Source of the DNA: JBKPNX01 sp046732855
GTDB taxonomy: Bacteria; Pseudomonadota; Alphaproteobacteria; Geminicoccales; Geminicoccaceae
Assembly (NCBI GenBank): GCA_046732855.1
Contig: JBKPNX010000241.1
Span: forward strand, 1 to 13,615
DNA: 13,615 nt
Direction: 5' to 3'
Made by a program: the position numbers and the translations under genes. Numbering within the stretch: position 1 is the first letter of the stretch; each line of letters begins with the position of its first letter. Under the pieces are notes generated by a model. It was given only the letters and a program-made list of their open reading frames with translations, was not told where the DNA came from and made no database searches. Positions 6,665 through 13,441 of this stretch are shown here, piece after piece.

Positions 6665-7722
6665 ATGTCGATCATGAAAGCTGCGGCCATGGTCGGAGCG
6701 GCAGGTGGGTTGTGCGTCGGTCTCGCACTCGGCGCCGCTGCCCAAGAGTTCAACGACAAACCATTGACGGACCATTGGTGGCCAAGCGAGTGGGGGCCTG
6801 ACGACAAGGTTGGAGCACCGAACCGCACGACTCCGGAGATGGTGCTCAAAGCGCTCAAGCTGGTTAAGCAGGGTAAGGTGGCCACCCTCGGCAAACTGTA
6901 TGTCGCAGACATGCCACTCATTCCCTGGCGCTCGTATCGGATGATCATTCCTGGAACGCCGGTGGGTGGTCCGTTCGGCAGCAACAAGCTCGTGTTCCAC
7001 GACGAGTTTTTGGTGACCGAAATCGGCCAAGTCGGCACTCAATTCGACGGTCCCGGCCACATCGGCGTTCGCACCTCAAAAGGCGACCTCTTTTACAACG
7101 GTCGCGATCGCGAGAACCGGGCAACACGGTGACCGGCATGGGCGATCTCGGCGTCGAATTCGTCGCCGAGAAGGGGTTCGTTTGTCGTGGGGTGCTGCTC
7201 AATGCTGCGAAATACAGGGGTGTCGACCGGCTGCCGATCCCCAAGTCGACCGACAGCCCGGGCATCGTTACGGCCGATGATGTCAAGGGCATGATCAAAG
7301 CTGAGGGCCTGAACCCGATCGGCGAGGGCGATTGCGTGTTCCTCTACACGGGCCATGGCGACCTGTGGAAGAACAGCGAGTGGCCGACGCTTTCAGCCGA
7401 AGACAAGGCTGCGCGGGTCAAGGAGTTTACCGCCGGCGAGCCCGGCTTCGGGCGCAGCGCCTGCGAGTACATGGCCGAGCAAAAGATCATCCTGACCGGC
7501 GGCGACACCTCGGCCAATGATGCCCAGCCCACCGGCGAGATTGAGGGCGAGGCCGTGCCCTGCCATACCGAGATGCAGACGCGGCATGGCATCTGGAACA
7601 TCGAGAACCTCGACTTCTCGCCGCTGCTCAAGGACGGGGTGTACGAGTTCATGTACGTGTGGGCGCCGCTCAAGATGGTTGGCGCCACTGGTTCGCCCGG
7701 CAACCCGATCGCGTTGTACTAA
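6665..7722 (+). pseudogene. Secreted cyclase-family protein (PF04199-like), one frame break
   Basis: ATG 6665 follows GGGAGGG at 6654-6660. Residues 1-26 form a signal peptide (MSIMKAAAMVGAAGGLCVGL, then ALGAAA before QE), so the mature protein is periplasmic. The body matches the cyclase / kynurenine formamidase-like superfamily: WWPSEWGPDDKVGAPNRTTP, the metal-site region GQVGTQFDGPGHIG (residues 121-134), YNGRDRE, then in the next frame VTGMGDLGVEFVAEKGFVCRGVLL, FLYTGHGDLW and HGIWNIENLD. The metal motif has Gln where many relatives have His (GTQ instead of GTH), as in some extracellular subgroups. The frame break lies at about 7111-7128 and is explained by one missing base; restored length is 352 residues. 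Substrate unknown; hydrolysis of an amide or lactone is the family expectation. A clear terminator follows. Confidence 0.85.
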
Positions 7723-7745
7723 ACGAGCGAAGCTGCCCTAGATCT

Positions 7746-7776
7746 GGAGCCGACCTCGGGGCCGGCTCCTCTTATT
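7746..7776 (+). terminator. Rho-independent-like terminator after the cyclase gene
   Basis: GGAGCCG (7746-7752) pairs with CGGCTCC (7763-7769), and the stem can extend inward with CC/GG pairs around TCGG. It is followed by TCTTATT. It sits 24 bases after the cyclase stop at 7720-7722. Confidence 0.7.
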
Positions 7777-7864
7777 GGGTCACCTTTGGCTGTGCGGCAG
7801 CCAGCTGAGACTACTAAGGCCGATGTTCCCGCCCCGCCGGATCGGAATTCGAGGAAGGTCGGCT

Positions 7865-8020
7865 TGGGATCCACAAGCGGCGGCTGCCGTGGCTGCTTCC
7901 GATTTCTGCTCTTCGATCCGGGAGCGGTCGTCCGAGATCGCACAAGCATCCTTCACGAGGCGCGCTTGCCTCCACCGACCCTAAGTGTGGCGCCACCATC
8001 CCGCCCCCGATCGCCACTGG
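7865..8020 (-). repeat. Relict copy B of the DUF6456-like 3' end plus downstream block
   Basis: Read on the minus strand, this stretch aligns with about 12822-13050. Shared pieces include GTGGCGCCACACTT versus GCGGTGCACTT, the end GGCCTC-TGA, ATGC-TGTGCGA, and CGGATCG-AGAGCAGA. In protein terms it reads GWRPVAIGGGMVAPHLG against WGGRLV...LGILAVHFG, with about 40 bases of the gene deleted. After the stop, R-x-RI-x-EQ-x-S-x-x-AT is retained in both copies (RSRIEEQKSEAAT here, RFRIGEQTSAVAT in copy A), so the downstream block may itself derive from a small coding sequence. Nothing here appears functional. The rest of the 392-bp gap (7723-8114) holds only the terminator. Confidence 0.55.
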
Positions 8021-8114
8021 TCGCCACCCAAACATGTCGGTCGACCTAGGCGGTGAATGGACGTTGCGCGTGATGTGTGGGTGCGGCGCCGGGCTCGAGG
8101 GTCTGGATCTGCGC

Positions 8115-8963
8115 TTATTGTGCAGATTGCGCCAGCGCAGCGAGGCGCTCGGCCAAGCGGTTCAGCTCCCAGGCACGCGCGAGGTCAGCGGCGGTTGTCC
8201 AGGTCGGTGTCTGGTCGGGCAACGGCGGCAGCGGTGCCGCGCCGTCCATGATCGCTATCCGGCGATAAAGCCGCAGGTCATCCGCCTGCATCGGGAACTT
8301 GCCAGCTTTGAGCGCCTGTTCGAGCGTGCCGTGCAGGCGCAGCAGCTTCGCCGCACCCTTCGGTCCTACACCCCTTGCACCCGGCAGCTTGTCCGAGGGA
8401 TCGCCACGCAGGGCGATGAAGTCGGGCACCTGCCCGGGCTCGATGCCGTAGCGCTCAAGCACCTCCGCCGGTCCGATGCGCGCCATCTCGCCGGCCCGCA
8501 CCGGCTGCAGGATCGTCGTCTTGTTCGAGGCCAGCTGAAACGTATCGCGATCACCGCTTGCGACCAGGACAGTGCCGCCGCGCCCCTCCTCGTCAGCCAC
8601 GGCCGCCGCGAGGAAATCATCGGCCTCGTAGCCGGCAGCTTTGGCACAAGCGAAGCCGCAGGCGGCCACGAACTCCGGTAGCACTTCGAGTTGGTCGATC
8701 AGCTCGGCATCGAACTTGCGCCCGCCCTGGTAGCCTTCGAGCGCATGATGCCGATAGGTCGGCGCATCCAGCGTGTCCCAGCCCACCAGCACAGCGCGGG
8801 GTTGCTCGTCTGCGTAGAGCCGCAAGAGTAAATTCGCGAAGCCGACGATGGCGCCGCCGCCGCGGTCGCCATGCCGGCGGATCGACTTCGGCAAGGCGTG
8901 GTAGGCGCGGTGGGCGAAGGAGTCGCCGTCCACCGCCAGTAGCGGACGGCGTGTGACGGCCAT
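8115..8963 (-). CDS. Standalone 5'-3' exonuclease (FEN / PolA N-terminal type)
   Basis: The 282-residue protein starts at ATG 8963 with an excellent ribosome site. It carries the complete FEN-family metal-site set: LLAVDGDSFAHRAYHALP (D12, D14), GYEADDFLAAA (E113, D115, D116), LVASGDRDTFQL (D138, D140), and the helix-3-turn-helix GDPSDKLPGARGVGPKGAAK (residues 187-206, D188 and D191). It is not attached to polymerase domains, as in ExoIX-like, phage T5/T7-like and many accessory-region exonucleases. The expected role is structure-specific 5' nuclease activity on flaps or nicked duplex DNA. The open frame extends upstream to 9137, but that part is low-complexity and lacks a ribosome site, so 8963 is preferred. 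It lies between relict copies B and C, and is frame-intact. Confidence 0.9.
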   Translation of the reverse strand: MAVTRRPLLAVDGDSFAHRAYHALPKSIRRHGDRGGGAIVGFANLLLRLYADEQPRAVLVGWDTLDAPTYRHHALEGYQGGRKFDAELIDQLEVLPEFVAACGFACAKAAGYEADDFLAAAVADEEGRGGTVLVASGDRDTFQLASNKTTILQPVRAGEMARIGPAEVLERYGIEPGQVPDFIALRGDPSDKLPGARGVGPKGAAKLLRLHGTLEQALKAGKFPMQADDLRLYRRIAIMDGAAPLPPLPDQTPTWTTAADLARAWELNRLAERLAALAQSAQ

Positions 8964-8968
8964 ATCTT

Positions 8969-8974
8969 CCTCCT
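8969..8974 (-). promoter_or_regulatory. Shine-Dalgarno site of the exonuclease gene
   Basis: AGGAGG on the minus strand, within AAGGAGGAAGA, is five bases from the ATG at 8963. It fixes the start against the longer upstream reading frame. Confidence 0.8.
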
Positions 8975-9105
8975 TCGTTCCGATCCCTGGCAGTTCAGAA
9001 TATGTGCAACCGTCTAAAGGTCGAAGGGAGGGGCGTCGGACTGGAGTCGCCAACCACAGCTTGATCTTGCACCGACCGTGATTATTGGCACCTGCTCGGC
9101 CTCCT

Positions 9106-9235
9106 TCAGGAGGCCCGCCTGGCCTCGCCATGCCCAACGTGCGCCGCCAGCATCCCGAGCGCCGAGATCAGAACGCCCTGGGCTTGCTCCTGGCGCACTG
9201 GTCGTCCGCCCCAGCCTCGGCGCCCCCTCGCGCAC
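9106..9235 (-). pseudogene. Relict copy C of the DUF6456-like 3' end
   Basis: On the minus strand, ending at TGA 9106-9108, this reads GWGGRPVRQEQAQGVLISAL then GMLAAHVGHGEARRAS. It corresponds residue for residue to GWGGRLVRQEQARGILIASL then GILAVHFGHGEARLAS at the end of the gene at 12914. Upstream of GWGG the similarity fades into small gaps (about four bases lost), and the frame no longer matches VREWAMRQ. It is therefore a 3' fragment of an ancestral paralogue. It lies between the permease end (9311) and the exonuclease start. The similarity stops just after the stop codon, unlike copy B. Confidence 0.7.
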
Positions 9236-9310
9236 GCGTCGCTCTCACTATCCGCTTCGCGATCGCATTGCGGACCCTCCTCGCTCGCTTCAACAGGTGG
9301 GTCCTAACAA

Positions 9311-10489
9311 TTACCGGCCGTGAAGGGGCGCATCTAACACAGGCCGCGAAGCGCTTAAAAGCCGTAGTATTCGGGACAACTGCAGGTAGATCGCAGCAGA
9401 GCCGTAGAGGAACACCAGCGCCCAGAGCGTCAGATACTGGGTGCGTACGTCGAAGATCGTGGCTCCCATCTGGGTGATGCGCACGAAGCCGTCGATCGCC
9501 GCGGTGCTAGGCAAGAAGGTGGCCGCCAGCGCGACCGGCGGCGGGATGGCGACGGTCGGCCAGGATGCGCCCGAAAGGAAGAACAGCGGCAGCCCCAGAG
9601 CAACGAAGGTGAGCTGCACGGTCTCGGGCGTGCGCATCAGGGCGCTCACGGTCAGCCCCAGTAGGCTCACCGCTAGTACAAAAGGCACCGCGAACAGCAG
9701 GATCGTGGTCACGCCTCCGACCCGCGGCAGGCCGTAGAGATAGGGCAGCGCGATCAGGTAGGTGGGCAGCAGGACTGCATGGAGCGTCAGATAGCCCAGC
9801 GCCTTACCTAAGATGGTGGCGGCGGCGCCGGCCGGCATGACCGCCGTGCCCTCGTCCTTCGAGGTGGCCAGCAGCCCGATACCCATGAGCAGCGTCTGTT
9901 GCAGGATCAGGACGAAGGCGGCCGGCAGCACATAGGTCGCATAGCCGGCTTGCGGGTTGAACAGCGTCACCGCGGTCAATGGCAGCGGATCGGCGGCGGC
10001 CATAGCGATTCCGGGATCGACCCCGACGCGCACGAGACGGGCAGTCTCCACCTCGGTCCCGAAGGCGCGTACGGCAGCGGCGACAGCGCCGGACACCCGT
10101 GAGTTCATGAGGAAATAGCTGGCATCGCTGTAGAGGGCGACGGGCGAGGGCCGGCCATGCAGGAGGTCGCGCTCGAAATCCGTCGGGATCAACACGATGC
10201 CATGGACGAGGCGCGCATAGACGGCGCGCTCGGCGGTCACCATGTCCGGCAGGGCCTCCGCGACGAGGATCGAATCCGTGGCGTCGATCCGGCGCACCAG
10301 CTCACGGCTGCTGGTACTGCCGTCACGATCGACGATCGCGATCGGCACGTCGCGCAGCGCCTCCGTCAGATAGGGCTGCGGGTAGAGCGCAGCATAGGCG
10401 AATAGCGCCACGACCAGCACCGCGAACGCCGGCCGCACAACGAAGATCCGCTCAAGCTCGCGCCGGTAAACGACCGCGATCGCTCTCAT
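9311..10489 (-). CDS. ABC-2 type transporter permease (second of pair)
   Basis: The 392-residue inner-membrane protein starts at ATG 10489, overlapping the stop of the preceding permease by four bases (ATGA), so translation is coupled. Topology fits ABC2_membrane_3 proteins (YhhJ/YbhS/YbhR-like). A short basic N-terminus (VYRRELERIFVVRP) precedes TM1 (about 20-36). A periplasmic domain of about 140 residues begins VPIAIVDRDGSTSSRELVRR and contains FNPQAGYATYVLPA at its end. A bundle of about five TM helices follows (for example YLTLHAVLLPTYLIALPYLY and LFAVPFVLAVSLLGLTVSAL). The C-terminus is short and basic. With the HlyD protein and first permease it forms an export complex. No nucleotide-binding subunit is encoded nearby. 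The frame is intact; the long upstream open frame is a shadow of the first permease. Confidence 0.9.
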   Translation of the reverse strand: MRAIAVVYRRELERIFVVRPAFAVLVVALFAYAALYPQPYLTEALRDVPIAIVDRDGSTSSRELVRRIDATDSILVAEALPDMVTAERAVYARLVHGIVLIPTDFERDLLHGRPSPVALYSDASYFLMNSRVSGAVAAAVRAFGTEVETARLVRVGVDPGIAMAAADPLPLTAVTLFNPQAGYATYVLPAAFVLILQQTLLMGIGLLATSKDEGTAVMPAGAAATILGKALGYLTLHAVLLPTYLIALPYLYGLPRVGGVTTILLFAVPFVLAVSLLGLTVSALMRTPETVQLTFVALGLPLFFLSGASWPTVAIPPPVALAATFLPSTAAIDGFVRITQMGATIFDVRTQYLTLWALVFLYGSAAIYLQLSRILRLLSASRPVLDAPLHGR

Positions 10490-11700
10490 GCGGGCGCCTC
10501 GAGCGTGCGCTCCGCACGCTCCAGACGACGCAGCCGCCAACGTCGCAGGGTATCGAGCCGCAGCCCGCAGAGACACGCGAGAACGACCACGTAGGCCGCC
10601 AGGATCACGATCGGAGGCAGGCTCAGATCGAGCGGCGTGCCGCGGATGGTCTGATCGACGCGTGCCTGGAGATACCAGGTGCCGGGCAACAGCGCTCCCC
10701 AGGCATGGGGGAAGGCATTCATGCCGAGGCGCGGAAAGCTGATGCCCATGAAACCGAATGCCGGAGCGGTGAGAAGCCCGGCGATACTCAGCGCTGTTGT
10801 CATGCGCAACGTGACGACGACCAGCAGCGTGCCGAGCAGCTGGCAGGCGAAAATGAAGAGGATGGCCGCGAGCACAAAAAGCCACTCGTGGCCGCGCAGT
10901 GGCATTTCCAAATAGCCGAAGAGAAAGCTCTCGGCGAGCACGTAGATGACCAGGATAACAACGGTGTGCGGCAGGAGCTTGCCGAAGAAGGCCGGCCACA
11001 GGCCGCCGCCGAGCCGGCGCAGGGTACCCAGGCGGTAGCGGCCTTCGATGTCGAGACCGACGGAACAGGCGGAGGTCGTGACGACGATGATCTGCAGCAC
11101 AGCGGGCAGGAGCGCCGCCAGCAGGAAATGAGCATAGTTGAGGGCAGGATTAAACAGGGTGTTCTGATGGATCGGGATGGGCACGATCGCCGCCTGCGCC
11201 ACCTCGACCGGCTCGCCCCGGGAGTTGCGTAACGCCACCCGCACGGCAGCGCCCGCTTCGCCGACGGCATTGGTCGCCCCGCGCGCGAGGATGCCGCCGA
11301 CGGTCATGTGCTGGTTGTCGTAGAAGAACACGACCTCGGGCCGCCGGCCGGCATAAGCGTCGCGCTCCAGATCGAGGGGCAGCATCAGGAGGCCGTAAAC
11401 CTTGCCCGAAAGGATCAGGTGGCGGCCTTCCGCGAGGTCGTCGACCTGCTCGACGATCGCGATCTCCGAGGTCGCATCGACCATGCGGATCACCGCGCGC
11501 GACAGGTCCGTGCCGTTGCGATCGAGCACGGCGACCGGCAGCTCGGTCGGCAGGCCGGCGCTGAAGACCACCGCCAGGAGCGACATCAGAAACAGAGGCA
11601 GAATGGTCATGAAGAACAACAGGACCGGCCGGCGCCACAGCCAGCGCAGCTCGCGTCGGAAAACCAGCGCTACGCCAGGTCGAACCGCGCGCCGGCGCAT
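10486..11700 (-). CDS. ABC-2 type transporter permease (first of pair)
   Basis: The 404-residue protein starts at ATG 11700, two bases from the end of the HlyD stop codon (TAGGATG). A GTG at 11721 would add seven residues and overlap HlyD; the choice is not certain. The N-terminus LVFRRELRWLWRRPVLLFFM leads into TM1 (about 27-48). The periplasmic loop starts ELPVAVLDRNGTDLSRAVIR and runs to about residue 190, with NPALNYAHFLLAALLPAVLQ starting the membrane bundle. The segment SFPRLGMNAFPHAWGALLPG with TWYLQARVDQ is characteristic of ABC-2 permeases of the YhhJ/YbhR type. It shares architecture with the following gene (periplasmic LD-R-DG/NGT...SR motif), so the two are likely a heterodimeric pore derived by duplication. 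Confidence 0.9.
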   Translation of the reverse strand: MRRRAVRPGVALVFRRELRWLWRRPVLLFFMTILPLFLMSLLAVVFSAGLPTELPVAVLDRNGTDLSRAVIRMVDATSEIAIVEQVDDLAEGRHLILSGKVYGLLMLPLDLERDAYAGRRPEVVFFYDNQHMTVGGILARGATNAVGEAGAAVRVALRNSRGEPVEVAQAAIVPIPIHQNTLFNPALNYAHFLLAALLPAVLQIIVVTTSACSVGLDIEGRYRLGTLRRLGGGLWPAFFGKLLPHTVVILVIYVLAESFLFGYLEMPLRGHEWLFVLAAILFIFACQLLGTLLVVVTLRMTTALSIAGLLTAPAFGFMGISFPRLGMNAFPHAWGALLPGTWYLQARVDQTIRGTPLDLSLPPIVILAAYVVVLACLCGLRLDTLRRWRLRRLERAERTLEAPA

Positions 11701-11701
11701 C

Positions 11702-12694
11702 CTAGCGCTTGCCGGACCCACGACGATCCCAGGAAGCGATGCCGCTCATGCCCGGGCGGAGGCCGTCATGCGGCGTGATCGGCTCGGCGCGCACTTCGAA
11801 GGTGCGCAGGTCGAAATCTCCGGTCGCGCGCGTCGCGCGCCAGGTCGCGAACTGGCCCTGGGCGTTGATCACCGTGACCCGCAGCGGAATCTCGGCGTTC
11901 TGCATCGCCGGGACGGCCACGGTGAACTCGTCGCCCACCTTTAGCCCTCCTAGAAGATCTTCGCGCAGGTTGAAGGTGAACCAGACATCGTCGAGATCGA
12001 CGATTGAGAAGAGTGGCGCGCCGACGCCGAAGTTCTCACCCAGCTCGGCAATCTTGGTGGTGATCTGGCCGCGGATCGGAGCGTGGATCGTCAGCTCGGC
12101 CTGATCCGTCCGCCACTGCTCCACGGTCGCTTGGGCCTGCTTCATGTTGGCGGTGGCGACCGCCGTCTCGGCGGTAGCGTCGCGGATCGCGAGCTGCAGC
12201 TCCGCGTCCGCGGCCTCGCGCTTGCGGATGGCCGTTTCCAGGTCGCGCGTGGCTTGGTCGAGAAGGGCTTGCGGCGAGTCGTGGGACCGGACGAGCTTGA
12301 CCTGTCGATCATGGGTCTCCCCAGCCAGGGTGACTTCGGCATCGGCCTCCGCGAGCTCGGCTCTGCGCGCGGCGACGGCCTGGGGCCGGGTTGTGTTGAT
12401 CTGCTCCAGATCCGCCTGCGCCGTCACCAGCGCCGCCTCGGCGACCGCGAGCGACGCTTCGAGCTGCGGGCTTTCCAGACGGGCGATGACCCCGCCGCGC
12501 TCGACGGTGTCGCCGACATCCGCCATGAGCTCGTGGACGCGACCGGAGACCCTGGCGCTGACGTCCGCGCGGGTGGCGTTGACCTCGCCCTGGACTGTCA
12601 GTCCCGGCGGCCGGGTCGCGACCCAAAGCGCCGCGCCGATAGCGACCACGATCGCAATAGCGGCAAGGAATCGAGCGAGCCTGCGGCCGGTCAT
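11702..12694 (-). CDS. HlyD-family membrane fusion protein
   Basis: The 330-residue periplasmic adaptor starts at ATG 12694. Residues 8-27 are an N-terminal membrane anchor (FLAAIAIVVAIGAALWVA). Residues about 34-75 are the first half of a lipoyl/biotinyl-like domain (VQGEVNATRADVSARVSGRV, GDTVERGGVIARLESPQLEA). Residues about 78-205 form an Ala/Glu-rich alpha-helical hairpin. The second half-lipoyl and beta-barrel follow (LTIHAPIRGQITTKIAELGE, VGAPLFSIVDLDDVWFTFNL), then GLRPGMSGIASWD. It resembles YhiI/YbhG/EmrA-type adaptors that link inner-membrane exporters to a TolC-like outer channel; none is seen here. It heads a three-gene operon, with the first permease beginning immediately after its stop. 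The ribosome site is weak. Confidence 0.92.
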   Translation of the reverse strand: MTGRRLARFLAAIAIVVAIGAALWVATRPPGLTVQGEVNATRADVSARVSGRVHELMADVGDTVERGGVIARLESPQLEASLAVAEAALVTAQADLEQINTTRPQAVAARRAELAEADAEVTLAGETHDRQVKLVRSHDSPQALLDQATRDLETAIRKREAADAELQLAIRDATAETAVATANMKQAQATVEQWRTDQAELTIHAPIRGQITTKIAELGENFGVGAPLFSIVDLDDVWFTFNLREDLLGGLKVGDEFTVAVPAMQNAEIPLRVTVINAQGQFATWRATRATGDFDLRTFEVRAEPITPHDGLRPGMSGIASWDRRGSGKR

Positions 12695-12721
12695 GGCCTG
12701 TCTCGACGGCGCAATTCAGAG

Positions 12722-12913
12722 CTACGCAAAAGGATGCCGCGCCCCAGGGCTGTTGTCCAGCCGCCGGGCCAAAGGACGGTTGCAGCTCGGGGTCCCGATA
12801 CGTTCTGCGACTGGCGATGTCCGGATTGCATCACGACCGGCGGTCGAGGTGGCCACTGCAGATGTCTGCTCTCCGATCCGGAAGCGAGCGCCATGGTCGC
12901 ACATGCATTCTTT
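12722..12913 (-). other. Relict block downstream of the DUF6456-like gene (copy A tail)
   Basis: This is the stretch between the DUF6456-like gene and the HlyD gene. A minus-strand open frame from 12904 (MCDHGARFRIGEQTSAVAT) spans it, but no ribosome site is seen. Its first about 90 bases align with copy B (RxRIxEQxSxxAT conserved). It may be a decayed small gene. The remaining bases show no structure and no obvious promoter for the export operon. Confidence 0.35.
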
Positions 12914-13419
12914 TCAGGAGGCCAGTCTGGCCTCACCGTGCCCGAAGTGCACCGCCAGTATCCCGAGCGACGCTATGAGAATTCCTCGCGCCTGCTCCTG
13001 CCGCACCAGCCGGCCACCCCAGCCCTGACGCATAGCCCACTCTCGGACGCTGCGCTGCAGGCCAACGACGTGCCACACGCATGAGCCCGCCGGGCTGCCG
13101 ATCCCGCCCAGCGCCGACATCGCCTCGTGCACGCGGCGCCGAGCGTGCAGCTGCCGGTCGTTCAGCTCTGGCTCGCAACCAGCGCCCGGCACGCGCAGAA
13201 CCGGCAATGCCCGGAGCGGGTCGAGCTGGGCGACGATGAACGCCGCCTGGAAGTCCCTGGCGGCATCGTGCATCGCCTGGTCGATGTGCCGGCACGCAGC
13301 ATCTTGCCGAGCGTGTCGACGGTCCGGTGATGATACACGATGCGGCCGTCCGGATCTTTCTCCCGGACCTCCTCGAGCTCGCGGCCGCGCACCCCGTGCG
13401 GCTTGAGCCGCCCGCTCAT
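12914..13419 (-). pseudogene. DUF6456-like hypothetical protein, one frame break
   Basis: Two minus-strand frames combine into a 168-residue protein starting at ATG 13419. The first is MSGRLKPHGVRGRELEEVRE, then DPDGRIVYHHRTVDTLGKML RAG. After a break at about 13285-13288, explained by one lost base, it continues IDQAMHDAARDFQAAFIVAQ, LDPLRALPVLRVPG, LNDRQLHARRRVHEAMSALG, GIGSPAGSCVWHVVGLQRSV and GWGGRLVRQEQARGILIASL. The last segment resembles, from memory, the DUF6456 pattern in alphaproteobacterial replication or regulatory proteins (a GLE.VE..LGWS motif); I am not certain. Function is unknown. The 3' third is present twice more in the window as relicts. It follows a small unknown ORF by 22 bases. 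Confidence 0.65.
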
Positions 13420-13424
13420 TCGCG

Positions 13425-13430
13425 CCCTCC
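13425..13430 (-). promoter_or_regulatory. Shine-Dalgarno site of the DUF6456-like gene
   Basis: GGAGGG on the minus strand lies five bases from the ATG at 13419. It favours that start over the in-frame GTG at 13440. Confidence 0.6.
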
Positions 13431-13441
13431 AGGCGCTCACC

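Noticed and set aside
6433..7038. 201-aa minus-strand ORF opposite the cyclase gene
   Set aside because: It is a shadow of the cyclase coding strand; composition is Ser/Pro/Thr-rich, and no domain or ribosome site is present.
8034..8681. 215-aa plus-strand ORF
   Set aside because: It is antisense to the exonuclease, which has complete catalytic motifs and a near-ideal ribosome site.
9108..10999. Long upstream extension of the second permease frame (to 10999)
   Set aside because: Residues before MRAIAVVYRREL are the out-of-frame reading of the first permease; the ATGA overlap at 10486-10489 gives the natural start.
10705..11232. 175-aa plus-strand ORF rich in Glu/Gln/Asp
   Set aside because: It lies entirely antisense to the first permease, and its charged composition is the expected mirror of hydrophobic codons.
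12083..13084. 333-aa plus-strand ORF
   Set aside because: It is the antisense shadow of HlyD and the downstream region; Arg/Gly/Leu-rich with no motifs, and both minus-strand genes are supported by domains.
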